Source of the DNA: Pictodentalium vernedei
Taxonomy: Eukaryota > Mollusca > Scaphopoda > Dentaliida > Dentaliidae
Assembly (NCBI GenBank): GCA_031216915.1
Contig: CM062294.1
Coordinates: forward strand, 394,125,217-394,189,216
DNA length: 64,000 nt
Direction of reading: 5' to 3'
Within the stretch, counting starts at the first letter, position 1. The number at the start of each line of letters is the position of its first letter. Positions 1-10,700 of this stretch are shown here, one piece after another. A program made the position numbers and the translations under genes. A model generated the notes under the pieces. That model was given only the letters and a program-made list of their open reading frames with translations, had not been told where the DNA came from and searched no databases.

Positions 1-264
1 ATCTCATTATAAGATACATTTATATTATCCGAAAGTGTCTCATTAATTATTTTATATAAATTTAAAATTTTTGACCACACTTTGCCATCGGATCCATCGG
101 GGCTCAATGTTACTTTTCAGCAACTTGGGCTTCTCTGAAAAAATATTTTTTCAAAATTATTTTGTTTTGCAATTGTTTTTTCATTTATTAATGGATCATG
201 TTATTATGTATCTTTGTGTCAGGGGTTTTTGCGAGTAACTAGGACTTATTGTTGTTCTTTCACA

Positions 265-2350
265 ATGAAGGGACATTGTTCAAATTGTAATAGGAAGAAA
301 TCTTCCTCTGACTTTCATGATCATTGTATTAATTGTAGTCAGTGTTCTCGCATTAATCCCTGTCCTATATGTGAACATTGGGATGAGAAACATTGGAAAC
401 GTGTGTCACGATATGTTGTTTCTGGAGAAAGAGCGATGCCGGCTCTTTCTCCACAAGGTCACTCTACTCTCTCAGTTTCTATTTCAGAGGAACCAGAACA
501 GGGTGATGTTTCCATGTTATCTTCTTCAAGTGTGCGTCCGTCGTCACAAATGAATTCAGAGCTAGCGGCAAAAGTGCTCATGGAGATTAGACAAATGTCG
601 TCCGCTAGCTCGCCCGGTGTAGCGTCCATTCACCGAATGGTTCGGCAGCCGGGTTCGTCCGATGCGGTCCAAGAGGAAATTTTGGGTGATGCGAGCACTA
701 TAAACATAATAGATGCACACCCAGTGACGGCGGATAGTAAGCGAGAACGGAGGAAGCCTTTTAGTCCGGTTCCTAGCTCGTCCAGGTCCAGCCGGGCCGC
801 GAGCGAGAGAGGTCCCTCTCTCGTACAACAACATCTGGGACCAGATGTTGTGGTACGAAATGTGTCTTTAGCGGAGCATACGTCCGTCGCTCGGGACGCT
901 CCGTTGTATAAGCAGTCCGCAGAGACTGTTAAGGCTTCCTCTTCTCGTCAGCGCACACGACCGCACCTTGGCTGCGTGACCGCCGATATTTTACCAGCTT
1001 CGCCGATGAAGGATTCTTCGGCGACCAGGTCACACCATCCGGCAGCCAGGGATTCGAGACCGATGGACTCCGGACGTTCGCATAGGAAAAGTATGCGGGA
1101 GCCATCTGATGCGGAGCTGCCCTCGGCGAAGCAGCGAAAGACTGCGCCTCCGCAGGTCTCGACGTCGGACATTCTTGTGCAGATAGCACAGCTTATCGCA
1201 GCATCCCAGCAGCCGACAGAAACGGTGTCGGATCGAGAATTATCCGACGGCGCTGGGTCGGTACGCTCCGCCGAAGCATCGGGGGCGGACGACCGGGAAC
1301 ATCGGGAGGTCCGACCGGATGGTGAAAGGGATACGGATGAATTGGAGCTATCCCTTTCGGAACAACATAAAGCTGCCGTGGACTTCATCCGGCACTTTCT
1401 CCCTCAAGTTGTTCCGTCGGGCCAGACTGCTGCGCTTCCGGACAAGAGAATTATAGCGTCATTGGACTCTGAATTTTTTGAGCGGTTCAGGGACATCGCT
1501 CCCGAGTTTCCGTCGCAGTCCAATAATGTTGCAAGAACATTTGAATTATTGAACGACGCTATATTTAAACTTGCTTCCAGGACGGGGAAAGCAGGTTTCT
1601 TGTCCGCTAATACTCTTAACCTGCCTTTCATTAATGCAAGGAATAAATTCGATACGGCAGGACAGGGTATACCGAGAGTTCCTCTGCGTATGGACGACGA
1701 GGCGGAAGACTTAGAGCTATCATTACCGTCGTCAGCTTCTATTCCAACCGCGGTGTTGGAAACAGCTATTGCGTCTAACAGAGCCAATTTAGATGCCTTA
1801 TCTTACGCAGATCACCTTACTAAGGCGTTATCACTGCGCCTTCAAGGGGAAGAGTTTCAGGATATACAATCCTCTTTAAGACTTCTTTCAAGGGCAGTAG
1901 CTTATTCCACGTGTAACTCCGCCCTTTCAGTGACAAATCTGGAGTTGGTTAGACGTGACGCAGCCCTAGCTACATCCACACTAGTGGATTCTAAGGTGAA
2001 GAACTCTCTTAGAGTCGCTTCTCTTTGACGGCAAGCTTTCCGCTATTTATGATAAAATTAAAAAGAAAGCTAATGATTCTCTGTTGTTCAGATCGGCTCC
2101 TAAAAAGTCGGATACAGCAGACACGAATAAGACAGGCACTTCTGGGTCTAATGCGCCCAAGAGAGGTTCCTATAGAGGTTCCGGTGCGTCCTCTTGGTCT
2201 TATTCGAGAGACCGTCAGGATAGCGACTCTCGTTCGGGACGTCCTTCAGGCCGGGACAATCGGTCGGACGCCCCGAGGTCGACGAGGCGAGGTGCGGGTC
2301 GTGGAAGACGTGGTTTCTCCTACCGCAGGCCTCGCAGGTCCAGGAGGTGA
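265..2350 (+). pseudogene. DIRS copy A ORF1, Gag-like protein, one frameshift
   Basis: The start is the ATG at 265, the same position used in copies C, D and E. The N-terminus has regularly spaced Cys and His (C5, C8, H18, H20, C21, C24, C27, C33, C36, H38), which looks like a zinc-binding module. A long Ser/Arg-rich linker follows, then a more conserved segment around 1330-2010 (it includes RVPLRMDDEAEDLELSLP), then a basic Arg/Gly/Ser-rich tail ending SRR before the stop at 2350. The first frame stops at 2028. Compared with copy B, about 17 nt are missing near 2017, and the tail continues in another frame (2084-2350). By position and composition it should be the structural nucleic-acid-binding protein of the element. 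I do not recognise a named domain. Confidence 0.8.
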
Positions 2351-4306
2351 TGGCTTAAACCTCTATCGCGTTCCGGTTGGCGGAAGGTTGTCGAGTTTTT
2401 CACAAGAGTGGGCGTCGATTACGGACGACCCTTGGGTGAGAGGAGTGACTTCGGAAGGTCTAAAGATATCCTTCAAACGAAAGCCTCCATTAACTCGAAG
2501 TCCAAAGTGGACTCATCTTCCGTCAAATCCACAGAAAAGAGACGCTCTGTTATCAGAGGTGCAGTCTCTTTTAATGAAGAACGCGGTAGAGGTCGTAGAA
2601 AACCAGGAATCTCTGGGATTCTACAGCCATCTGTTTCTGGTTCCAAAACCAGACGGCTCGTTCTGTCCAGTCATAGATTTGAGCTGGATAAACAAGCTGA
2701 TCGTCGCTCCGAAGTTTTATATGGAGACGATTCGATCGGTCAGAGCGAGTATTCGGGTGAACGATTATGCAACGAGCATAGATCTCAAAGATGCGTACTT
2801 TCACGTCATGGTACATCCGACATTCCGAAAGTATCTACGCTTCGCAGTCCTAGGAGTGGTGTATCAGTTCCGGGCCATGTGCTTCGGATTGAATCTAGCA
2901 CCCTGGGCTTTCACTCGGGTAATGAACTCGGTAATGATCTACTTCCGAGCTCATTCGTCTGCGGTAACGTCGGCCTACCTGGACGACATTCTTCAGAGGT
3001 ACGGCAACGAGTTAACGCTTCAGAACGATGTTCAGAATCTTCTTCTATTGCTCCGACGTCCAAGTCGTCCAAGTCATTCACTCATCTGGGAATGAGCTTC
3101 GAGACGCACAACAATCTCGTTCGTCTGCCGTTAACCAGAGCGAAATTAGTCAGTTGTTACGCTCGCTATTGTCTGCACGCAGACAAAGTCACGGCGAGAG
3201 AATTTATGAGACTGATAGGTCTGTGCGGAGCCGCCGCGGATCTCATTCCGATGGGGCGGTTACGCACGCGTCCTCTCCAAATTTTCCTGACTCAGAATTG
3301 GAGTGTGAAAATTCATTCGCTCGATGTAGACGTTCTCTTGTCAGATCAAGTGAAACAAGAGATTCAGACTTGGGCAAACATTCAGTGGTTAACTCAAGGA
3401 GTTCCGCTGCAGTTGCCGGATCCGAGTTTTATCGTTATGACGGATGCCAGTCAAACAGGTTGGGGTGCATCATTAATCCCAACGGATTCGAGATGCCAGG
3501 GTCTTTGGGATCCGCAATTCCTGTGCAAGCACATAAACATCAAGGAAATGATGTCAATTTGGCTTGCGTTACGTCACTGGATGGACATTATTCACGATGC
3601 TCATGTCCAAATCCTATCCGACAATACGACAGTAGTGGCGTATATACGGAATCAGGGAGGCACTCATTCAGTTCCGTTGTTCAATCTAACGGAAAGAATC
3701 CTTCTGTTTGCATTAGAACATCACGTTCTTCTTTCGGTCCGTCACATACCGGGTCGTCTGAATGTGCTAGCAGACTCCCTTTCACGAAAGGGTCGCTTGT
3801 TGCCGTCGGAGTGGACTCTCAACAAACAAGTATTCAATCAGATTTGCTACCAATGGGAACGGCCAATGATAGACTTATTTGCGACACATCTCAACAATCA
3901 GTTGCAGACGTATGTGTCTCCGTGTCCGGATCCAAGAGCATTTGCAGTAGACGCTCTGTCGATCCCTTGGGACGGAATGATAGGATATGTGTATCCTCCA
4001 GCGCCGTTAATTCAACAAGTATTGCTAAAGATAAAACAATCTCAATGCAAGATTCTGTTGGTAGCATCTCTGTCACCACAAAGACCGTGGATAAATCTAC
4101 TCAGGTGTCTGTTGTCGGACCTACCGCGGAAGCTTCCTCCACGAGAGGATCTTCTTTCGCAGGGGAAATCGCGCCAACTCCATCACAACCCGCAAGGTCT
4201 CAACCTTCACGTTTTTCCGTTGTGCGGTCCTTCTTGCATGGCAAGCACTTTACAGGACGAGCAGTGGACGCGATTTCTAACTGTAGGAGGACCTCCTCTT
4301 CGCTAA
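2241..4306 (+). pseudogene. DIRS copy A ORF2: reverse transcriptase, RNase H, methyltransferase-like region; one frameshift
   Basis: ORF2 overlaps the end of ORF1. The pre-RT segment (GGRLSSFSQEWASITDDPWV) is followed by RT with the catalytic Asp in SIDLKDAYFHV and YLDD in AYLDDILQRYG. The frame then breaks near 3058, where about 40 nt present in other copies are replaced by 6 nt. RNase H continues in the next frame with all four acidic residues in place (MTDASQTGWG, NIKEMMSIW, ILSDNTTVV, NVLADSLSR). After it comes PMIDLFATHLN ... DPRAFAVDALSIPWDG ... QRPWINLL, a block often described in DIRS elements as a Dam-like methyltransferase domain. The stop is at 4306. Start uncertain: copies B and E have an ATG here (MLAETTGQ), but copy A does not. 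Confidence 0.85.
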
Positions 4307-5262
4307 ACTATGCGGCTAAGTGGAAGGTTTTTCGTCATTGGTGTAGGGATCATTCTGTAGATATATTTGATCCCTCTATACCAGACATTGCAAACTTTCT
4401 AGTATACTTGTTTGACGAAATCAAACTGCAGCCTGTTTCTATAAAGGGTTATAGATCTATGTTATCTGATACCTATGCACATCATGATAGTTTACAAATT
4501 GGATCTAATGTCTCTTTATCGAAGTTGGTTAGAAACTTTTCGATAAATAGACCCAGAACTCTTAGATTAATTCCTAAGTGGAATTTAGCTTGGGTTCTCC
4601 TTAAATTGAAGGAAAAGCCATTTGAACCTCTTGGGACAGTAGATTTCAAATTCTTATCTTATAAGACAGCTTTTCTCTTAGCTTTCTCTTCTGCCAGAAG
4701 AGTCAGTGAGCTTCATGCACTATCGGTGGATGATTCTTATTATCGTAGTGTTGGGAACACTATCACCTTCACTACTAATGTGGGTTTTTTAGCTAAGAAT
4801 CAGGCTCCTAATAAATATCCGGAACCTATTGTTATTAAGGCTCTTCCGTCTTCAGACGGGCGTAGGCCTTTACTCTGTCCTGTTAGAGCACTACGTATCT
4901 ATAAACAGAGATCTCAGTTTATCAGAAAGGGACGAAAACGTTTCTTTCTGTCTTTGATGCCTAATAGAAAGGACATTTCAGTCCATTCTATTGCTAGATG
5001 GATTCAGTTAACTATCCGTACTGCTTATGAAGATTTATCTTCTTCTCAGCAGTCTGTGCTTAAGATTTCTGCTCATGAAGTAAGAGCTCTTTCTACTTCC
5101 TGGGCTTATGCTAATAGTGTTGCTATTACAGATTTAATGAAGGCTGCTTATTGGTCTCAGCCATCCACATTTACGAATTTTTATCTCAGAAATATTGAGT
5201 CCATTTCTGGAGACCTGCATTGTTTAGGTCCGTTATCTGTTGCTCAGAATGTCGTCCACTAA
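4087..5262 (+). CDS. DIRS copy A tyrosine recombinase, open reading frame intact
   Basis: This is a lambda-integrase-type tyrosine recombinase that would integrate the circular DIRS cDNA. Visible catalytic residues are the first Arg in SARRVSELHAL (about 4694-4702), the HxxR box as HEVR (5074-5085), the Trp in AAYWSQ, and the nucleophile Tyr in NFYLRN (5182-5184). Length from 4087 is about 391 aa, normal for the family. The frame is open from 3028, so it runs over the RNase H/methyltransferase part of ORF2 in a different frame. The start is inferred from copies B, C and E, which have ATG at MDKSTQV; in A and D that codon is GTG. It could instead be expressed by frameshifting from ORF2 (-1 relation). 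It is the best-preserved YR in the window. Confidence 0.85.
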   Translation: MDKSTQVSVVGPTAEASSTRGSSFAGEIAPTPSQPARSQPSRFSVVRSFLHGKHFTGRAVDAISNCRRTSSSLNYAAKWKVFRHWCRDHSVDIFDPSIPDIANFLVYLFDEIKLQPVSIKGYRSMLSDTYAHHDSLQIGSNVSLSKLVRNFSINRPRTLRLIPKWNLAWVLLKLKEKPFEPLGTVDFKFLSYKTAFLLAFSSARRVSELHALSVDDSYYRSVGNTITFTTNVGFLAKNQAPNKYPEPIVIKALPSSDGRRPLLCPVRALRIYKQRSQFIRKGRKRFFLSLMPNRKDISVHSIARWIQLTIRTAYEDLSSSQQSVLKISAHEVRALSTSWAYANSVAITDLMKAAYWSQPSTFTNFYLRNIESISGDLHCLGPLSVAQNVVH

Positions 5263-5359
5263 ACAGTTGCAACTATAGTTATGCAGGCTTTCTGTTCCGG
5301 CAGTGACTCCGTCCGGCTGCCCTCTTCGCTCTGTGCTATTTGACCCAGGGCAAGGGGAA

Positions 5360-5372
5360 GGGGGGGGGGGGG
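5360..5372 (+). repeat. poly-G run in the 3' leader of DIRS copy A
   Basis: A run of 13 G lies about 100 bp after the YR stop. Runs of 13-14 G occur at the same place in copies B, C, D and E, flanked by a conserved GGCAAGGGGAA context and a downstream TTCCCTTA. Confidence 0.9.
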
Positions 5373-5868
5373 CGGGTGTTCCCTTAGGTCACCTGCTTTA
5401 TAGTGAAAAGCAAGGGAATGCCTCCTCCAAGTCAGTATTTCTGAGTCGCTTCCGGGATGGTTTTAAAGTGTAATATTAATGTTTAAATTCATTCATGTCT
5501 TATTTTTAAAGTGTAGCTCGGTGTGAAGCATTTGTATATGTCAAGTGTCAAACGGGCTTTAATATACAATACTCGGACACTTTTAAATGATTATAAAGAG
5601 TCTCAATTCTCTGGACTACTTTATTTATTGGCTTGCTTTAAAAATAATTAGTATAAGGGTTATACTGGATGTTAATAGAGAACATGAATGTTATTGTGCT
5701 CAATTATTAAGGGTAGTGTATCTTTCTAATTTAATATTAAATAAGAAAGATACATGTAAAGCCTAATACTCCTTTTCTCCTTAAGGGGTTACCTCTTTAC
5801 TATATAGTTGAGCTTATTGGATTTTCCTCTATGTCCTAGGCCCTCCAGCCTGTTTACTATTCAGCTAA

Positions 5869-5950
5869 GTCTGGGTCATTGGTACAGTATAAAAATGTTA
5901 AAAAATTTATAGTAATTTATATATTTTTTATACTTACCAATGACCCAGAC
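5869..5950 (+). repeat. internal complementary region (ICR) of DIRS copy A
   Basis: The first part (GTCTGGGTCATTGGTACAG plus TATAAAAAT) is the reverse complement of the left terminus as seen in copies D and E. The second part, from GTTAAAAAATTT to TTACCAATGACCCAGAC, is the reverse complement of the right terminus at 6199-6253. The two ends are joined head to tail, as in a circular junction, which is how ICRs of DIRS elements are built. Confidence 0.88.
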
Positions 5951-6027
5951 GGGGATGGCCCTCCCTGGAGTTGGGAACTCTTGCCTCCCCGCTGAGTACA
6001 TAGCGCTGACCAGGCACTGCCAGTAAG

Positions 6028-6253
6028 AATGATAATTGGCGCCAATTTCGGGACGACTGCGTCACTGCGCATGCGCAGTAGAGGCGTACTATGGAGGTCC
6101 TTTAGGACATGATTTCTTTTTGTTTTGGATGCAAATTTTGGGGATTGGGGGGCAAAATTTGTGTTTGGCCCTGGTTTTGTTGGAGTTAGCACCAGCTAAG
6201 TCTGGGTCATTGGTAAGTATAAAAAATATATAAATTACTATAAATTTTTTAAC
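6028..6253 (+). repeat. right ITR of DIRS copy A
   Basis: Inverted relative to the left ITRs of copies D (19939-20137) and E (32783-32980). It includes GGCGCCAATTTCGGGAC, GCGCATGCGCAG and CACCAGCTAAGTCTGGGTC. The last ~27 bp of AT-rich sequence (ATATATAAATTACTATAAAT then TTTTTTAAC) are absent from left ITRs, so the right terminus is longer than the left. Confidence 0.87.
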
Positions 6254-7165
6254 TTTCTGAAAAATTTAAACTGAAATAAAATGAAAATAGTTTTGGTGAA
6301 TCTTCATTCAGTCAAAACCACACGATTGTACTGTCTGTTATACAATTGACAAATGGTAGGAACAACTTTTGTCCGAAGAAGTCAATTCCCTGAAAATTCT
6401 CTGAAACAAGTCGTACCCATTTATAAGACGCACCCCCGATTTTGACATAACATTTCAGGTAAAAAAAGTGTGACTTATACACAGACATATACGGTAAACT
6501 CAGTGGTCGGCTACTGACAGCAAACGCCGACGGAGTCAAGAGCAGTTGCAGAGTGCAGACAGATGACTATGGATGAGAATTAAACTTGAAAAAAATGCCC
6601 TTTGCTGACGCCATGAATTGAAACAATTACCTAAAAATCGATAACATGCTTTAAGAAGCACGGAATCCGTCGGTAACGAAATTTAGGCACCATTCATGAG
6701 CAATTATGCTCGGTAGCGATGCATTTTGTCACTTTGACTAATGTCACTGCAAGTCAATCAGTTATCATTGTTGCACATCGAGGGAGCTAATTTAGAGCAA
6801 CATCTGGGAGAACACGGTCAAGGACGCTCCATGACATTTTTAAAATGGTTTCAAAACAACAATCGTGAATACCCTTCGCACAGAAACAATTCACACTGTG
6901 AATCCCACTACCAAATATTCGGTCCTTGTCACTTGAAAATAATCGACTGGTCACACAAAAATGAATTCCCAACTACAATGAATTGGTAATTTTGGGGAAC
7001 AAATTGGTGAAAAAATAGACTATTTTCGATTGGGAATGGGGCCGATATTCGGCCTCTCTCGTCGGTCCAAAAAAAACCCTGTGTTCTAACCTTATATTAG
7101 GTGCCGACTAGTCGACTAGTAGTCGACTAATAGTGATTGAATAGTCAACTACTAAATACCCTAGT
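6254..7165. other. spacer between DIRS copies A and B; short repeat remnants only
   Basis: No gene seen. 6413-6498 resembles a miniature element with phrases such as TATAAGACGCACCCCCGAT and GTGTGACTTATACACAGACAT, a type common in animal genomes (weak). 7103-7160 has repeated TAGTCGACTA words (GACTAGTCGACTAGTAGTCG) and may be the end of a DNA transposon. The rest looks unique. Confidence 0.5.
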
Positions 7166-7778
7166 CGTTTCAACACTATACGTTGGAGACGACAATCTCA
7201 TCTAACAGAGCCAGTTTAGACGCCTTATCATATGCAGATCACCTTACCAGAGCGTTACCACAACGTCTCGATGGTAAAGAATTCCAGGATGTTCAAACTT
7301 CCTTGAGAGTTCTTTCTAGGGCAATCGCATTTTCCATGTACAACTCCGCCCTTTCAGTGGCAAATTTGGAGTTAGACGTGATTCTGCCCTGGCTTCATCT
7401 TCTAGGGTGGATTCTAAGGTGAAAAACTCTCTTCGAGTCACTCCGGTTTCAGGAGAACTTCTCTTTGATGGTAAGCTTTCATTGATCTACGATCAGATTA
7501 CCAAGAAAGCTTCAGATTCTCTGCTCTTTAAGTCCATTTCTAAGAAACCGGACTCAGCAGAGAGGAGTAAGTCAGCAACTTCTGGGGCGAGTACGTCCAA
7601 GGGAAGCTCCTATAGAGGATCTAAAAACGCCTCTAGCTCTTACTCCAGAGACTGTCAGAGTAGCGACTCAGGTAGGGGACGTAATGCTGGCCGAGACAAC
7701 CGGTCAGATGCCCCTAGGTCGACGGGTCGGGCAGGGCGTAGTTTCTCCTCCCGCAAGCCTTGCAGGTCCAGGAGGTAA
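7166..7778 (+). pseudogene. DIRS copy B ORF1, 3' fragment
   Basis: Matches the last third of ORF1 in copy E (SNRASLDALSYADHLTRAL ...), then the junction sequence NSLRVTPVSGELLFDGKLS and the basic tail ending CRSRR. A frame change near 7380-7400 splits it in two; the second piece runs 7407-7778. It retains the ~17 nt lost at the ORF1 break in copy A. The 5' part is absent. Confidence 0.8.
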
Positions 7779-10700
7779 AGGTCAGATCCTCTATTGCGCT
7801 CCAGTGGGCGGAAGGCTGTCAAGATTCTTAACCAATTGGTTGTCAATTACGTATGACCGATGGGTTCAGGAGGTTATTTCGGAAGGTCAAAAACTGTCCT
7901 TCAGAGAAAAACTCCGTTAACACGAAGTCCACGATGGACTCAGCTTCTGTCAAACCTTCAGAAAGAGATTCGCTTCTATCAGAGGTGCAATCTCTTCTGG
8001 AGAAGAAGGCAATAGAAGTTGTAGAAAACCAGGAATCTCCCGTTTTTTACAGTCACCTGTTCCTGGTACCAAAACCAGACAGCTCGTTCTGTCCAGTTAT
8101 AGATCTGAGCTGGATAAACAAGCTGATTGTGGCTCCAAAATTCTATATGGAGACCATTCGATCGGTGAGAGCGAGCATTCGAGTGAACGATTATGCTGCA
8201 AGCATAAATCTCAAGGATGCATACTTTCACGTCATGGTACATCCGACGTTCAGAAAGTACCTTTGCTTTGCTGTCCTAGGAGTCGTTTATCAGTTCCGAG
8301 CAATGTGCTTAAGACTGAATCTAGCGCCCCGGGCCTTCACTCAAATAATGAACTCGGTAATGACTCCCTTCCGAGCTCATTCATCTGCGGTAATGTTGGC
8401 CTACTTGGACGACATTCTTCAGAGGTACGGCGACAGATTAACTCTTCAGAACGATGTTCAGAGTCTGCTTCAATTGCTCCAACGTCTCGGTTTCATAGTA
8501 AACGAAAAGAAGTCGGATCTAGTTCCGTCCAAGTCGTTCACTCACTTTGGAATGAGCTTCGAGACGCACAACAATCTGGTTCGTCTTCCGTTACCCAGAG
8601 CGAAATTAGTAAGTTGTTATGCTCACTTTTGTCTACACTCAGATGTGGTAACAGCGAGAGAATTTATGCGACTGATAGGATTGTGCAGAGCCGCTGTGGA
8701 CCTTATTCCGATGGGGCACTTACGCACTCATCCACTCCAGATATTTTTCACTCAGAATTGGAGTGTGAAGATTCATTCGCTCGAAACGAACATCGTCTTG
8801 TCGAACCAAGTAAAACAAGAGATTCAGACTTGGGCAGATATTCAGTGGTTGGCTCAGGGAGTTCCACTGCAACTGCCAGATCTGGTTTTTAGCTCAACTT
8901 TGGCGAAGCCAAATTTGAGCTTATGCCATGGCCCGTTGTCCGTCGGGCTGTCTGTCCGTCTGTCCGTCAACAATTGGATACGGCTCGGGCTAGAGGCCGT
9001 ATTTATGAACCAATCTTTACGAAACTTCTTGGGTGCCTTTGTTATGACCGTGGCACGAGAACGAGTGTTTTTGGGTGCGGTCCGAAATTTAAGATGGCTG
9101 CCAGCCACCATTTTGTACCGACGATGCAGAAATCTGTTTTTTGTACAGAACTTCCATATGAAAGCTCTGATTTGAATAATTTTTTGTATGAATGTTTAGT
9201 ACCATGGGATACATCATATATAATACGGGTTTTTTTCTCGTGCGTAAATTATGCAAATTAGACTAACTTTGATGTTTTTGGTGTTACTTTCAGCACTGTA
9301 AGTGCAAATGCCAATACGGCTCGGGCTAGAGGCCGTATTTATGAACCGATCTTTACGAAACTCCTTGGGTACCTTTGTTATCACCGTGGGACGAGAACGA
9401 GTGTTTTGGGGTCCGGTCCGAAATTCAAGATGGCCGATGTCAGCCATTTTGTACAAAATTTGGTGCAATCAGATTTTTGCACAGAACTTCCATATGAAAG
9501 CGCTGATTTGAATAATTTTTTGTGTGATTGTTTAGTAGCATGGGATACATCATATATAATACAGGTTTTTTTCTCGTGCAGAAATTATGCAAATTAGATG
9601 AACTTTGATTTTTTCAGTGCTACTTACACACAGAAGTACACATGTCAATACGGCTCGGGCTAGAGTCTGTATTTATGAACCGATCTTCATGAAACGTCTT
9701 GGGTACCTTTGTTATCACCTTGGGACGAGAACGAGTGTTTCTGGGTGCGGTCCAAATTTCAAGATGGCTGCCAGTGGCCATTTTGTTCCGAAATTAGGTC
9801 TAATCAGTTTTTTGTACACAACTTCTATACGGCTCAGGCTAAAGGCCGTATTTATGAATCGATCTTTACGAAACTTCTTGGGTACCTTTGTTATCACTGT
9901 GGGATGAGAACGAGTGTTTTGGGGTGTGGTCCGAAATTCAAGATGGCCACCAGCAGCCATTTTGTACCAAAATTAGTGCAATCAGTCTTTTGTACAGAAC
10001 TTCTGTATGAAAGTTCTGATTTGAATAAATTTTTGTATGAATGTTTAGTAACATGGAATACATCACATATAGTACGGTTTTTTTTCTCATGCAGAAATTA
10101 TGCAAATTAGATGAACTTTGATTTATTCAGTGCTACTAACACACAGTAAGTACACATGTCAATACAGCTCGGGCTAGAGGCTGTATTTATGAACCGATCT
10201 TCACGAAACGTCGTGGGTACCTTTGTTATCACCTTGGGACGAGAACGAGTGTTTCTGGGTGCGGTCCAAAATTCAAGATGGCTGCCAGTGGCCATTTTGT
10301 ACCAAAATTAGGTCCAATCAGTTTTTTGTCACAACTTCTACACAGCTCATATTTGTGAACTGATCTTCACGAAACTTCTTGGGTACCTTTGTTTTCACCT
10401 TGGGACAGGAATGAGTGTGTTTTGGGGTGCCTTTGTTATCACTGTGCTATGAGAACAAATATTTTGGGGTTCAGTCAGACCCACTCTGGGACTCAAAGAT
10501 TTTTTTCTAGTTTAGCATCTGACTATCACCCACCTTTACAGTACTTTACCTATACATTTGTTACAGGCAACAGTCAGTATTTATGTACAGACCGTTACAA
10601 TACTTTATATGTACCTTTGTTATCAGGTCATTACCTAGATGTTTGTCATTGCTGTGTCACATACTATACATGTACATGTCTTTGTCTTGACAAGTTGAGC

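Larger units (their letters stand above)
1..6253 (+). mobile_element. DIRS-type retrotransposon, copy A (left end outside window)
   Basis: The copy lacks about 0.86 kb of its left end, judged by alignment of base 1 with the leader of copy D near 20800. The order seen is leader, ORF1 (265-2350), RT/RNase H/methyltransferase-like ORF2 (to 4306), overlapping tyrosine recombinase (to 5262), 3' leader with a poly-G run, ICR (5869-5950) and right ITR (6028-6253). RT plus YR with inverted termini and no integrase is the hallmark of DIRS elements. It groups with copy D by leader, 3' leader and terminal sequence (right end ...TTTTTTAAC), apart from B, C and E (...TTTTTTCAT). ORF1 and ORF2 each carry one frame-breaking deletion; the YR ORF is open. 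Confidence 0.9.

Noticed and set aside
2408-3060. Second open frame across the RT region of copy A, upstream of its in-frame RNase H
   Set aside because: The RT motifs are in the other frame (2025-3095); this frame only becomes coding after the deletion near 3058.
8923-10110. Overlapping open frames of 80-137 codons on both strands in the Rep1 modules
   Set aside because: The same peptides recur with each tandem module in several frames and resemble no protein; they are repeat by-products.
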